From positions 21,686-85,685 of the forward strand of contig CAKSLU010000005.1 in assembly GCA_934474225.1 (NCBI GenBank): a stretch of DNA of 64,000 bases, in the 5' to 3' direction. A program made the position numbers and the translations under genes. Source of the stretch: an uncultured Eubacteriales bacterium (GTDB lineage: Bacteria > Bacillota > Clostridia > Oscillospirales > CAG-272). The notes beneath the pieces are model-generated. The model was not told where the DNA came from. It ran no database searches and saw nothing but the letters and a program-made list of their open reading frames with translations. Shown one piece after another: positions 31,497 to 40,305 of this stretch (positions are counted from its first letter, which is position 1; each line of letters starts with the position of its first letter).

Positions 31497-32075
31497 ATGA
31501 AACACTTGCTCACCGTACTTCTCACGGCAGCCCTCGTGCTGACCGCCGCTTTCGTTTTCACCGCCTGCGGCGATACGGAGACCGACCCCGAAAGCACGCC
31601 GGAAATCACCGAAGCAACCGATGCAACCGAAGCAACCGATGAAACGACGGACACCGAAGCCGCGGAAACCACTGCCGCTGAGACGCTGGAAGACGGCTCG
31701 GTCTTCCCCGCAGCCCTCTCGGAGGCAGCCGCTTATGCAATTCCCGACCTCTCCTACACCACCTGGACGGTTTCGGGCGGCATGGCAGACGGCAAGGAAA
31801 TGGAAGCCGAGGATGTGGAAAAACTGCTGGCAACTGTCGGCGGCACGCTTGAATTTGCGTTCTATGAGAACGGCGAAATCCAGCTTGACCGCGCGGACGG
31901 CACCTTGATCGGCACCTACACCCCCCTGCTTGACGGCTACGCACTGGACATCGAATTTGACAAGCTCGCTTACTATGCGGTCATGACCGATGTGGAAGGC
32001 ACGGCAGTCATCGTTCTTTCGCCCAAGTCCGATTCCGAAATCGCGCTCTACCTGACGCAGATTGAAGTCGGCTGA
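31497..32075 (+). CDS. Secreted lipoprotein of unknown function
   Basis: 192 aa. A lipoprotein signal peptide with lipobox FTAC (Cys23) is followed by a Thr/Glu/Asp-rich linker (residues 25-65) that would span the wall, then a compact domain of about 115 residues with beta-strand character (EFAFYENGEIQLDRADGTLI, GYALDIEFD), as seen in lipocalin-like single-domain lipoproteins. RBS AAGGAG. Transcribed away from the MerR gene. Terminator follows. Confidence 0.75.
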   Translation: MKHLLTVLLTAALVLTAAFVFTACGDTETDPESTPEITEATDATEATDETTDTEAAETTAAETLEDGSVFPAALSEAAAYAIPDLSYTTWTVSGGMADGKEMEAEDVEKLLATVGGTLEFAFYENGEIQLDRADGTLIGTYTPLLDGYALDIEFDKLAYYAVMTDVEGTAVIVLSPKSDSEIALYLTQIEVG

Positions 32076-32096
32076 TTGGCGCAGACAAATATGCAA

Positions 32097-32129
32097 AAAA
32101 GGACGGCATCCATGGGATGCCGTCCTTTT
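32097..32129. terminator. Terminator after the lipoprotein gene
   Basis: A perfect 15-bp stem AAAAGGACGGCATCC / GGATGCCGTCCTTTT with a 3-base loop. Confidence 0.85.
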
Positions 32130-32160
32130 CTATTGCGCGTTTCAAGAGAATGCAAAGCGA

Positions 32161-32272
32161 GGCTCCCCTGTGCAAGGGGAGCTGGCGTGGAACACGCCTG
32201 AGGGGTTGTTCCTTGGCTATGTAACAATCCCTCCGTCGGCTTCGCCGCCACCTCCCTTTACCGGGGGGAGGC
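32161..32272. repeat. Repeat module A, single copy
   Basis: GGCTCCCCTGTGCAAGGGGA at the left end and CCGGGGGGAGGC at the right, with GAGGGGTTGTT and AACAATCCCTC as internal inverted arms. Fills the gap between the lipoprotein terminator and the GH2 stop. Confidence 0.8.
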
Positions 32273-32293
32273 TTAATCTGCATTCCTTTTTCT

Positions 32294-34000
32294 TTACTCT
32301 TCTACAGCCGCTTTCTGCGTGTTGATGGCGCGGATAACTTCGGGCGGGAACTTCGGGTGGCGGTCGTAGGTGTAAAGCCCGTTGACCTCCTGCTCCACAT
32401 CGGTCAGCTGCGTATAGCAGAACGCGCTGATGGCGCTGTTCTCCAGCAGCGCGGTGACCAGCCCGCGATAGCGCGCGATGAACTCTTCCCCGCTCTGCGG
32501 ACGGTTGCCGTAGCCCCAGCCGCCCTCGGGATGCTCGGGATTCCACCAAATGCCGCCGAACTCGCTGACAAACGGGGGCTTGCCGACATGCTTGCCGAGG
32601 TTGAAGACCGTGATGGTTTCGCCCTTTTCCAGCGGCAGATAGCGTGCGCGGAAGGTCTCGGGATTCTGGTCATAGTCGTGCACATCAAAGATGTCCGACA
32701 GCGTGCCCTGATGCGTCCAGCCGGAGGCATCAATGTAGATGCGGTCGGGGTCAAAGGCGCGGGTCATGTCCGCAAGTTCGCGGATAAGATCCTTATCCTG
32801 ATCTTTCTGCGTCTCATTGAGCGGGCACCAGCCGATGATGGCGGGATGGTTGTAGTCGCGCTCCAGCACCTCGCGCCACTCGGGCAGGAAGCCTCTCCAC
32901 GCCTCGGGACGCGAAATGTCCAACCCCCAGTTGGCGTGCTCGCCCCACACGATATAGCCGAGGCGGTCACAGTGGTAGAGGAACAGCGGCTCAAACACCT
33001 TCTGATGCAGGCGCGCGCCGTTGAAGCCCATGTCCATCGAACGCCGGATGTCTGCAATCAGCTCGTCCACGGTGGGAGCGGTGTAAATGCCGTCGGGATA
33101 GAAGCCCTGGTCGAGCACCAGGCGCTGGTAGACCACCTTGCCGTTGATGTAGGTGCGGTTGTTCTTCCACTCAACCTTGCGCATGCCGAAATAGGAGTGC
33201 ACAAAATCGCCGCCCTCGAGCTCAAAATCGAGGTCGTAGAGTTTGCCGTCGCCGACATTCCAAAGGTGCATCTCGTCGAGTTTCACTTCAAGCGCCGCGC
33301 TCTTGCCGCTGACGCGCGTTTTTGCCGTGCCGACGACCTTGCCGCCGAACTTCGCCGTGGCGACGAGGGTCTTGCCGTCCGCGTTCTCGCAAACTGCCTC
33401 GACAAAGACGCTCTCGTTCTCCACCGAGGGACGGCACTTGATGCGGCGGAGGTAGGCGTCCGGCATGTTTTCCAGCCACACGGTCTGCCAGATGCCGGTG
33501 GTGCGGGTGTAGGAGCAGCCGATGGAATGGAACTTGCGGCACTGCTTGCCGCCCGGCTGATTCTGACTGCGCAGAAGGTCGGTGGCGCAGATGACGATTT
33601 TGTTTACCCCTGCGGTCAGCGCCGACGTGATGTCCATTGCAAAGGACACATAGCCGCCGATGTGGCGGTCGATGTACTTGCCGTTGACAAAGACCTCGGT
33701 CTCATAGTCGCAGGCGCCGATGTTGAGCAGGGTGCGGCGGCCGGCAGCCGTCCAGTCGGCGGGCAGCTCCACCGTGCGCATATACCAGACGCACTCCATA
33801 AAGTCGGTGTGGGCGAGGCCGGACAGGCGGCTCTCCGGGCAGAACGGCACATTGATGACATCGGAGAGTTTCTCCGCTTCATAGAGCTTGCGCTCCTTGC
33901 CGCTTCTGCCGGCGTCAATCTCAAACTGCCACTCGCCGTTTAAGTTCATCCAATCCTTGCGCGCAAACTGCGGGCGCGGATATTCGGGGCGTGGAATCAT
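32294..34000 (-). CDS. Glycoside hydrolase family 2 protein (beta-galactosidase/beta-glucuronidase-like)
   Basis: 568 aa from ATG 34000 (AGGAG 10 bases upstream); no signal peptide, so cytoplasmic. N-terminal jelly-roll sugar-binding domain (residues 10-180, YPRPQFARKDWMNLNGEWQF), Ig-like domain, then TIM barrel. Acid/base Glu in GWCPLNETQKD (about residue 404) and nucleophile Glu in PPFVSEFGGIWW (about residue 496). Compact for GH2, lacking C-terminal accessory domains. It probably cleaves imported beta-linked oligosaccharides; substrate not determinable. Confidence 0.9.
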   Translation of the reverse strand: MIPRPEYPRPQFARKDWMNLNGEWQFEIDAGRSGKERKLYEAEKLSDVINVPFCPESRLSGLAHTDFMECVWYMRTVELPADWTAAGRRTLLNIGACDYETEVFVNGKYIDRHIGGYVSFAMDITSALTAGVNKIVICATDLLRSQNQPGGKQCRKFHSIGCSYTRTTGIWQTVWLENMPDAYLRRIKCRPSVENESVFVEAVCENADGKTLVATAKFGGKVVGTAKTRVSGKSAALEVKLDEMHLWNVGDGKLYDLDFELEGGDFVHSYFGMRKVEWKNNRTYINGKVVYQRLVLDQGFYPDGIYTAPTVDELIADIRRSMDMGFNGARLHQKVFEPLFLYHCDRLGYIVWGEHANWGLDISRPEAWRGFLPEWREVLERDYNHPAIIGWCPLNETQKDQDKDLIRELADMTRAFDPDRIYIDASGWTHQGTLSDIFDVHDYDQNPETFRARYLPLEKGETITVFNLGKHVGKPPFVSEFGGIWWNPEHPEGGWGYGNRPQSGEEFIARYRGLVTALLENSAISAFCYTQLTDVEQEVNGLYTYDRHPKFPPEVIRAINTQKAAVEE

Positions 34001-34046
34001 AGGTTCATATCTCCTTTGATGCAAAAATGCATAGTCTGTTGCTTCC

Positions 34047-34075
34047 ATTATACAGGAATGTGCCGTCCCCGTAAA
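34047..34075 (-). promoter_or_regulatory. Promoter of the GH2 gene
   Basis: TTTACG (34070-34075) and TATAAT (34047-34052), spacer 17 bp. A perfect small palindrome ATGCAAAAATGCAT at 34019-34032, just past the start site, is a candidate operator. Confidence 0.7.
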
Positions 34076-34124
34076 TACAAAATAAACACTTGTTTTTGCA
34101 GAATATCTGCTTTTTTTGCACACT

Positions 34125-36284
34125 TCAGCTGTCCGCGCGCACAAGCCGCACGCGAAACGCGATGGCGCGCGGGGTCTCCATGCCGTCAAAGCGGATGGTG
34201 TAGCACTTCTCGTCGGTGTCCGCCGCAAGCACCGTGCCGTCGCCGAACACGGCGTGCCGCACCCGGTCGCCGACGGCAAAGGTCGCCGCCTGCCCCTCTG
34301 TCGAGAGCCGCGTAAGGCTGTCGGCAACGGCGCGTTCGGTCTCGCGAATCAGCCCCTCGCGCGGCTCTTTGGTATAGGTCAGCGCATCGCGGCCGATGTC
34401 GAGCAGGAAGCGCGACGGATAACGCGTGCTGCCGTCAAAGTTCCAGCCGTCCGCTTCCGAGAGGTACAGCCCGCGCTCGGCGCGCGTCAGCGCGACGAAG
34501 GCGAGGCGGCGCTCCTCCTCCATGCCGGGCAATGTGCGCACCTTGCGCGAGGGGAACACGCCCTCGTTCATGCCGCAGAGGAAGACATAGGGGAACTCCA
34601 GCCCCTTGGCAGCATGCACCGTCATCAGCTTGACACAGTCGCCGCGCGCGGCGGTGTCGGTGTTGGTCATGAGCGCCACGCGGGCAAGGTACGCTTCCAG
34701 CGTGCTTTCCTCGCCGCAGGTGGTCTCGTACTCGTAAATCGACTGTTTCAGTTCGGCGAGGTTGTCCAGTCGCTCCTGGCTGCCCTCGGTGCGCAGCATG
34801 GTCTCATAGCCGCTGCGCTCAAGCAGCTCGGTGAGCACCTCGGAAATCGGGCGTTCCGCCTGCCCCGCGGCAAAGGACTCGACAAGCGCAATAAACTGCC
34901 GTCCTTTGGTCGTCTTGAACTCGGGCGTGTCAATGTTGTCGCAGAGCGCCGTGTAAAGCGAGCACTGTTTTTCCTCGGCATAGGCTTCGAGCCGCGCCAT
35001 GCGGCTCTTGCCGAGGTTGCGGCGCGGCGTGTTGGCGATGCGGCGGAAGGAGAGATCGTCGCGGTAGACGATTATGCGCAGGTAGGACAGCGCATCCTTG
35101 ATTTCGGCGCGGTCAAAGAACTGCACGCCGCTGTAGATGGCGTACGGAATCTTCGCGGCGAGCAGCACCTCCTCCACCGCGCGGCTGACATAGTGCGCAC
35201 GATAGAGCACGGTCATGTCCCGATAGGGGACACCCGCCGCGCAGAGCTTCTGCATCTCGTCCGCAATCCACTCCGCCTCCGCCGCCTGCGACACGGCAAA
35301 GTGACAGAGCACCGGCACGCCGCCGGGCAGCATGGGCACGAGTGTCTTCTCGATGCGGAAGTGATTCTTTTCAATCAGCGCGTTTGCCGCCGCCAAAATC
35401 TCGGGTGTGGAACGATAGTTCTGCATCATCATCACCGTTTGCACCTGCGGAAACGCGCGGTCAAATTCGGTGAGGTACTTCACATTTGCGCCGCGCCAAG
35501 TGTAGATGGTCTGGTCGGGGTCGCCGACGATGAAGAGGTTCTTATGGTAACCGCACAGCACCTCCATCAGCTCGTATTGCAGGGCGTCGATGTCCTGGAA
35601 CTCGTCAATCATGATGTATTCCAGCCGTTCCTGCCACTTGCGGCGGATATCGGCGTCCTTTTGGAAGATGTAAAGCGAAAACTTGATGAGGTCGTTGTAG
35701 TCCACGCCGAAGCATTTGCGCGCCTGATAGAGATAACCGTAGAAAATGATGTCCGATACGGTCGTCGCCGCTTCGTACCGCGCGCGCAGCTCGTCCGGCG
35801 TCTTTTCGATCACATCGAGGTAATAGTCGGGGTCTTTGAACAGCTTGCGGATCTCAATCATGTCCCGCGCGTCGCCGAAGGTCATGTCCCGCAGGGTCAG
35901 CCCGCGCTCCTCGTAGATGATGCCGAGCATCGCATCGATGTCCGAATTGTCCAGCACGAGAAAGCTTTTCGGATAGCCGACGGCGTGACTGTCCTCCTGC
36001 AGAACCGACACGCAGAAGCCGTGAAAGGTGTTGATATAGCCGGTGTCACTGTCCCCGATCAGCGCACGGATGCGCTGCCGCATCTCGCCCGCCGACTTGT
36101 TGGTGAAGGTGACGCAGAGAATGTGCCCCGGCAGAATGCCGAGCTCATTTACCAAATAGGCAAAGCGGCGGGTGAGCGCGCGGGTCTTGCCCGAGCCCGC
36201 GCCCGCAATCACGCGGACAAATCCCTCGGTCGTCGTCACCGCCTCACGCTGCGCCGCGTTCAGCCCTGCCAGCAAATCCTCCAT
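34125..36284 (-). CDS. pcrA: UvrD/PcrA-type ATP-dependent DNA helicase
   Basis: 719 aa. Start at ATG 36284, 8 bases after GGGAGG. Superfamily 1A motifs: GLNAAQREAV (Q motif), RVIAGAGSGKTRALT (Walker A), LCVTFTNKSAGEM, YIMIDEFQDIDALQ (Walker B), VGDPDQTIYTWRGA, MTVHAAKGLEFPYVF, and VALTRAERGLYLS. The C-terminal Tudor-like domain (FAVGDRVRHAVFGDGTV) that contacts RNA polymerase is present. It works in DNA repair and plasmid replication. Confidence 0.95.
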   Translation of the reverse strand: MEDLLAGLNAAQREAVTTTEGFVRVIAGAGSGKTRALTRRFAYLVNELGILPGHILCVTFTNKSAGEMRQRIRALIGDSDTGYINTFHGFCVSVLQEDSHAVGYPKSFLVLDNSDIDAMLGIIYEERGLTLRDMTFGDARDMIEIRKLFKDPDYYLDVIEKTPDELRARYEAATTVSDIIFYGYLYQARKCFGVDYNDLIKFSLYIFQKDADIRRKWQERLEYIMIDEFQDIDALQYELMEVLCGYHKNLFIVGDPDQTIYTWRGANVKYLTEFDRAFPQVQTVMMMQNYRSTPEILAAANALIEKNHFRIEKTLVPMLPGGVPVLCHFAVSQAAEAEWIADEMQKLCAAGVPYRDMTVLYRAHYVSRAVEEVLLAAKIPYAIYSGVQFFDRAEIKDALSYLRIIVYRDDLSFRRIANTPRRNLGKSRMARLEAYAEEKQCSLYTALCDNIDTPEFKTTKGRQFIALVESFAAGQAERPISEVLTELLERSGYETMLRTEGSQERLDNLAELKQSIYEYETTCGEESTLEAYLARVALMTNTDTAARGDCVKLMTVHAAKGLEFPYVFLCGMNEGVFPSRKVRTLPGMEEERRLAFVALTRAERGLYLSEADGWNFDGSTRYPSRFLLDIGRDALTYTKEPREGLIRETERAVADSLTRLSTEGQAATFAVGDRVRHAVFGDGTVLAADTDEKCYTIRFDGMETPRAIAFRVRLVRADS

Positions 36285-36347
36285 GCAAAGCACCTCCCTT
36301 TTGTATCAGTATAGCAGAGTTTTGCCGAAAGCGCAAGGCAAAACAGC

Positions 36348-36376
36348 TTGACATGTCATGCAAAAATCCGTATAAT
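36348..36376 (+). promoter_or_regulatory. Consensus promoter of the AraC/GyrI gene
   Basis: Perfect TTGACA (36348-36353) and TATAAT (36371-36376) with 17 bp between; leader of about 115 bases before ATG 36498. On the opposite strand TATACT near 36308 with TTGCGC 17 bp away serves pcrA. Confidence 0.85.
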
Positions 36377-36497
36377 AACATTTGATACATATCAATTGTT
36401 TTATAAAAAGCAGCCGGACAAAACCGGGCAGAAAAAGTCGAGACCGCCGCACGCGAATGCGGTAGAATAGAGACACAGCAAGCAAAGGAGACAAGAC

Positions 36498-37355
36498 ATG
36501 GAGTGGATGACAGTCATCGGCGACGCCGTGCAGTACATCGAGGCGCACATCACGGAGGCGCTGACGGCAGAGGACATTGCAAGCGCCGTCTGCGTATCGC
36601 CGTTTTATTTTCAGCGCGGCTTTGCCATGCTCTGCGGCACAACGGTCGGCGAATACATCCGCTGCCGCAGGCTTGCCCTCGCGGGCAACGCGCTGGCAGC
36701 CACCGATGCGCGCGTGCTCGACATCGCGCTGCAATACGGCTATGATTCGCCGGACAGTTTCACCAAGGCGTTCACGCGGTTTCACGGCGTGACACCCGCC
36801 GCCGTGCGGCACGGCGGCGCCCTGCTCAAATCCTTTGCCCCGCTGAAAATCAAATTCTCACTTGAGGGAGGCTATCTGATGGATTACAAGATTGAAAACA
36901 AAGAGGCGTTTACCGTGCTGGCAAACGCAAAGCAGTTCAGCTATGAGGAAGCAAAGGCGCAGGTGCCGCAGTTCTGGCAGGCGCACTTTGCCGAAGGCAA
37001 GGGCTCTGTGGTGATGGGGACCTACGGCATCAACATCGATGCGGCGATGGGCAAAGAAACCTTTGAATACCTGATTGCCGACCCCTGCGATGCGGCGCGC
37101 GAAGTGCCCGCAGGCTTTGTCAAGCGGACGATTCCCGCCTTCACCTGGGCGGTGTTCCCCTGCGTCGGTCCGATGCCGACGGCACTGCAGGATGTCAACA
37201 CCCGCATCTTTTCCGAATGGCTGCCCGCCATGCACGACTATGCGTTTGCCGCAGGCTATTGCGTGGAATACTACGACAACCCCGCAAAGTACGAAAAGGG
37301 CACCATGGACGACAAATACTACTGCGAAATCTGGATTCCGGTGAAGAAAAAATAA
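36498..37355 (+). CDS. AraC-family regulator with GyrI-like small-molecule-binding domain
   Basis: 285 aa. The N-terminal double HTH of AraC type (IEAHITEALTAEDIASAVCV, YFQRGFAMLCGTTVGEYI, ALQYGYDSPDSFTKAFTRFH) occupies residues 8-105. The C-terminal GyrI/Rob-like effector domain (residues 125-285) has YKIENKEAFTVLANAK, FTWAVFPCVGPMP and YYCEIWIPVKK. RBS AAGGAG. Such regulators sense hydrophobic or cationic compounds and often control efflux. Stands alone with its own promoter and terminator. Confidence 0.92.
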   Translation: MEWMTVIGDAVQYIEAHITEALTAEDIASAVCVSPFYFQRGFAMLCGTTVGEYIRCRRLALAGNALAATDARVLDIALQYGYDSPDSFTKAFTRFHGVTPAAVRHGGALLKSFAPLKIKFSLEGGYLMDYKIENKEAFTVLANAKQFSYEEAKAQVPQFWQAHFAEGKGSVVMGTYGINIDAAMGKETFEYLIADPCDAAREVPAGFVKRTIPAFTWAVFPCVGPMPTALQDVNTRIFSEWLPAMHDYAFAAGYCVEYYDNPAKYEKGTMDDKYYCEIWIPVKKK

Positions 37356-37360
37356 GGCGC

Positions 37361-37394
37361 AAAAAGTCCCTGTACACTGTACAGGGACTTTTTT
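37361..37394. terminator. Bidirectional terminator between the AraC gene and the membrane-protein gene
   Basis: AAAAAGTCCCTGTA and TACAGGGACTTTTTT with a short loop; serves converging genes. Confidence 0.85.
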
Positions 37395-37420
37395 GCGTCG
37401 GCAGCCGTATGCCTCCGAAG

Positions 37421-37921
37421 TCAGCGGACAAACAGCAGCATCACCGCCGACAGCGCCGCCGCAAGCGCCGCCATGCCGACGGTGCCGAGCAGCCACTTTT
37501 TGAACTTATCCTTGGCGACGATGTAGGGCTGCAAATCCTCCGTGCCGGGAATCACCCATGCCTTTGTGTGCCCGACCCAAAAATCGTCGATGAGAAAGCG
37601 GTCAACCAGGTTCATCATCAGAAGAATGACAAGTATCTGCCAAAATCCCGCGAGAAAGCCGACCGCGCCGTTTACTGCATAGACGCAGACCAGCACATAG
37701 GCGATGTAACCGGGGATGCAGAACACCTTGAAAAGCAGGCTGTTCCGTCTGATTTTCGCATGCGTGGTCAGCCCCAGCTCCACGCATCTGTCCTGCACTG
37801 CAGCGCTGTAAAGATGCACCGCTCCGACGGCGCCATTCCGAATCGCAAAGGCGCAGACCATCATGAGCAGCGCGCCGAGCCCCAGGCCCTCCGGGATGGT
37901 TTTCAGAATCAAGTCCGTCAT
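37421..37921 (-). CDS. Small integral membrane protein, unknown function
   Basis: 166 aa from ATG 37921, GGAGG 8 bases upstream. Four to five hydrophobic helices (GLGLGALLMMVCAFAI, VFCIPGYIAYVLVCVYAVNG, WQILVILLMMNLVDRFLID, LLGTVGMAALAAALSAVMLL). No family motif recognised. Its start overlaps the stop of the reductase-like gene (ATGA), so the two are translated together. Confidence 0.7.
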   Translation of the reverse strand: MTDLILKTIPEGLGLGALLMMVCAFAIRNGAVGAVHLYSAAVQDRCVELGLTTHAKIRRNSLLFKVFCIPGYIAYVLVCVYAVNGAVGFLAGFWQILVILLMMNLVDRFLIDDFWVGHTKAWVIPGTEDLQPYIVAKDKFKKWLLGTVGMAALAAALSAVMLLFVR

Positions 37922-38844
37922 TGCATGTACCTCCCGCATTCCTTTTCGAGTGTTTTCCACACCGGGTATGCCGCGCCGTGCTCATCATAGAACGCCTTCA
38001 AATCCCGATTCAGCGCACGCATCTCCTCCACCGCGTTCATGGCGTGGTCAGCCGCGCAGATTTTGCCGAGGCTGGTTGCGCACATGAGCTTGAAAAAGCG
38101 GAAACAGGTCTTCCGATAGGCAGCGCCCTCAAAGTCCTTGTCGCCCTGCGGCAGAATCTCGTGCCCCGCGTCCCGAATGGCGCGGTAGCCCTCGATGTTG
38201 GCGTCGATCAGCCGATGCAGGTAGGCGTTGTCCCGCTTGATTTTCTTCAAGTCGCCGTCGGTCTTGTAGCAGGCAAAGGCGGCAGGCAGCACAAACGCCG
38301 CATGGCACAGGAGATAGTCGCCCATGTTCGGCTCGTACGTGGTCTTGTACTTTGTCCCGGCAAAAATCCGGCGCACCGTCTCTTCTGCCGACGGCGCGCC
38401 GCATAGCGTCCCAATCGTCATGCGGCGCAAGTCCACAGAGACCACACGGTCGCGCTCCCGATGCCCCGCCGAACTTGCAAAGGCGAACAGCACCTGTTTC
38501 TCGGGCAGCTGCGCGGCAAGCGCCGCCGCGCGCACATTGTTGCCGACGAAAACAATCGTTTTCGTCGGGTTGGCGCGCAGCGCGTCCAAAATAGCGTCAA
38601 TCTGCGTATACCGAACGACCACAAAAATCACATCGTATCGGTCATCGGGCAAAAGTTCGGTCACCACCGGAATGCGGCAGACCGACAGGTGCGGCGAGAA
38701 CTTGTCCTTGATGCGCAGTCCGTTTGCCCGAATTTCTTCCGCCCAGCGCCCCCGCGCAAGCAGCGTCACATCTTTCCCAGCGCGAAACAGGCTGCGCGCC
38801 AGATTGCAGCCGAGCACGCCCGCGCCGAATATCAGCATTCGCAT
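37918..38844 (-). CDS. Ketopantoate reductase-like NAD(P)-dependent oxidoreductase (ApbA/PanE family)
   Basis: 308 aa from ATG 38844 after GGAGG. Rossmann motif RMLIFGAGVLGCNLARSLF at the N-terminus, LLARG and IFVVVRYTQIDAILD follow the PanE pattern. The C-terminal helical domain is less conserved, and the catalytic Lys/Glu of true PanE are not obvious, so panthothenate synthesis is uncertain. Coupled to a membrane protein gene. A plausible alternative is a related 2-oxo-acid or sugar dehydrogenase. Confidence 0.75.
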   Translation of the reverse strand: MRMLIFGAGVLGCNLARSLFRAGKDVTLLARGRWAEEIRANGLRIKDKFSPHLSVCRIPVVTELLPDDRYDVIFVVVRYTQIDAILDALRANPTKTIVFVGNNVRAAALAAQLPEKQVLFAFASSAGHRERDRVVSVDLRRMTIGTLCGAPSAEETVRRIFAGTKYKTTYEPNMGDYLLCHAAFVLPAAFACYKTDGDLKKIKRDNAYLHRLIDANIEGYRAIRDAGHEILPQGDKDFEGAAYRKTCFRFFKLMCATSLGKICAADHAMNAVEEMRALNRDLKAFYDEHGAAYPVWKTLEKECGRYMQ

Positions 38845-39025
38845 CGTCAAACCTCCAAAAGGTAAAGTCAAACCCAACCCGCCGTCCGGGCGAGTTAGCT
38901 CCAGCTAACCATAGCGCATTTGAAAAGCCGCCCTGCAGCAGCTTTTTGTTTATTCGACCACATTATAGCACGCAGAAAGCGGTTTTTCAAGAGTAAATTT
39001 GCAGGTAGAAATGCAGCGGACGCCG

Positions 39026-39135
39026 CATCCACCGTGGGCGGGCTGTTTCCCGCAGGGCGCGTGGACGCCTCATCCACCGCGGGCGGGCTGTTTCCCGCAG
39101 GGCGCGTGGACGCCTCATCCACCGCGGGCGGGCTA
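39026..39135. repeat. 45-bp minisatellite, about 2.4 copies
   Basis: Units at 39026-39070, 39071-39115 and a partial third to about 39135, differing at one base. Each ends CATCCACCGCGGGCGGGCTG-like. Length is a multiple of three, and both strands stay open through it, but no gene start or known product supports coding. The surrounding 38845-39260 holds no gene that I can support. The 15-bp string TTCTGCGCAAAATAC is repeated at 39153 and 39309. Confidence 0.85.
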
Positions 39136-39264
39136 TCCGAACCGCCGCCGTTCTGCGCAAAATACGACGCGCACTTTGCCCCCGAACCGCCGGATTTTGA
39201 TGCAAATGCGGCGGAAGTGCGGCGCAGGCGTATTTCCATACGTCGCGCCGTGCTTCCGCCGCAA

Positions 39265-39308
39265 GATAACAAAACCGCACAGGTTTTCCTGTGCGGTTAT
39301 TTGTTATC
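39265..39308 (-). terminator. Terminator of the rpsB-tsf operon
   Basis: AACCGCACAGG, loop TTTT, CCTGTGCGGTT (39273-39298), extended outward by GATAACA and TGTTATC; T-rich on the minus strand after the stem. Located 30 bases after the tsf stop. Confidence 0.85.
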
Positions 39309-39337
39309 GTTCTGCGCAAAATACGGCGGTTCTCCGA

Positions 39338-40264
39338 TTAGTTGTTGACCATCTTGGAGATTTCATCCGCGAAATTCTCCTCGCGCTTCTGGATGCCTTC
39401 GCCCTTCTCATAGCGAACGAAGCCGACAACGGCGATGTGACCGCCGAATTCCTTTGCGGTGGTGTCGACATATTTCTGCACGCTCATGGAGTCGTCCTTG
39501 ACGTAAGCCTGCTCCAGGAGGCAGTTTGCCTCGTAGAACTTGCCGATCTTGCCGTCGACCATCTTCTCCTTGATCTGCTCGGGCTTCTTTGCGTTCTTCT
39601 CATCGTTGTCGATCTGGGACTTGATGATCTCGCGCTCCTCGGCGATTCTCGATGCGGGAACAGCCTCGCGGTTGAGGTACTCAACCGGGTATGCAGCGGT
39701 CTGCAGCGCGATGTTCTTTGCAAATTCTGCAAAGCCCGCGTTGTTCTTTGCTGCGTCGTCTGCCTCAAACTTGATCACAACGCCGATTGCGCCGCCGCCG
39801 TGAATATAGGTGCTGGTCGTGCCGTCCACAATGACGAAGCGACGGAGGTCGAGCTTCTCACCGATGGTGAAAATCATTTCCTTCATCTTGTCTTCAACCG
39901 TCATGTCGGTGTCCTTGTACTTGCAAGCCTTGAGCGCCTCCACATCGGCGGGCTTGTGTGCGATAATGGTCTCGAGCAGACCGCGGACAAACTCGCGGAA
40001 GCTCTCGTTCTTCGCAACGAAGTCGGTCTCGGTGTTGACCTCGATCATTGCGGTGGTGTCGCCTGCGGTCAGAATGTCGATAAGACCGTCCGCAGCGATT
40101 CTGTCAGCCTTCTTTGCGGCAACGGCAAGACCTCTCTCGCGGAGAACCTTGATTGCCTCATCCATGTTGCCCTCAGCCTCGACGAGCGCCTTCTTGCACT
40201 CCATCATGCCGCAGCCGGTCTTCTTTCTCAGCTCGGCAACATCTTTTGCGGTAATGTTAGCCAT
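39338..40264 (-). CDS. tsf: Translation elongation factor Ts
   Basis: 308 aa. N-terminal UBA-like domain VAELRKKTGCGMMECKKALV, the TDFVAKNESFREF core motif that inserts into EF-Tu, and the C-terminal VRYEKGEGIQKREENFADEI. It recycles EF-Tu-GDP. Follows rpsB by 41 bases. Confidence 0.98.
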   Translation of the reverse strand: MANITAKDVAELRKKTGCGMMECKKALVEAEGNMDEAIKVLRERGLAVAAKKADRIAADGLIDILTAGDTTAMIEVNTETDFVAKNESFREFVRGLLETIIAHKPADVEALKACKYKDTDMTVEDKMKEMIFTIGEKLDLRRFVIVDGTTSTYIHGGGAIGVVIKFEADDAAKNNAGFAEFAKNIALQTAAYPVEYLNREAVPASRIAEEREIIKSQIDNDEKNAKKPEQIKEKMVDGKIGKFYEANCLLEQAYVKDDSMSVQKYVDTTAKEFGGHIAVVGFVRYEKGEGIQKREENFADEISKMVNN

Positions 40265-40305
40265 CTTTCTGCTTCCTTTCCTATTCTGTAAAATGGGTTA
40301 AAGCC

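Noticed and set aside
34116..36314. 732-codon plus-strand frame opposite pcrA
   Set aside because: Shadow of the helicase gene; all helicase motifs read on the minus strand.
39026..39135. CRISPR array
   Set aside because: Units abut directly with no unique spacers, only about 2.4 copies, and no cas genes nearby; it is a minisatellite.
38895..39272. Minus-strand protein containing the repeat NSPPAVDEASTRPAG
   Set aside because: No RBS, no conserved domain, and the opposite strand is equally open; repeat of length divisible by three explains the openness.
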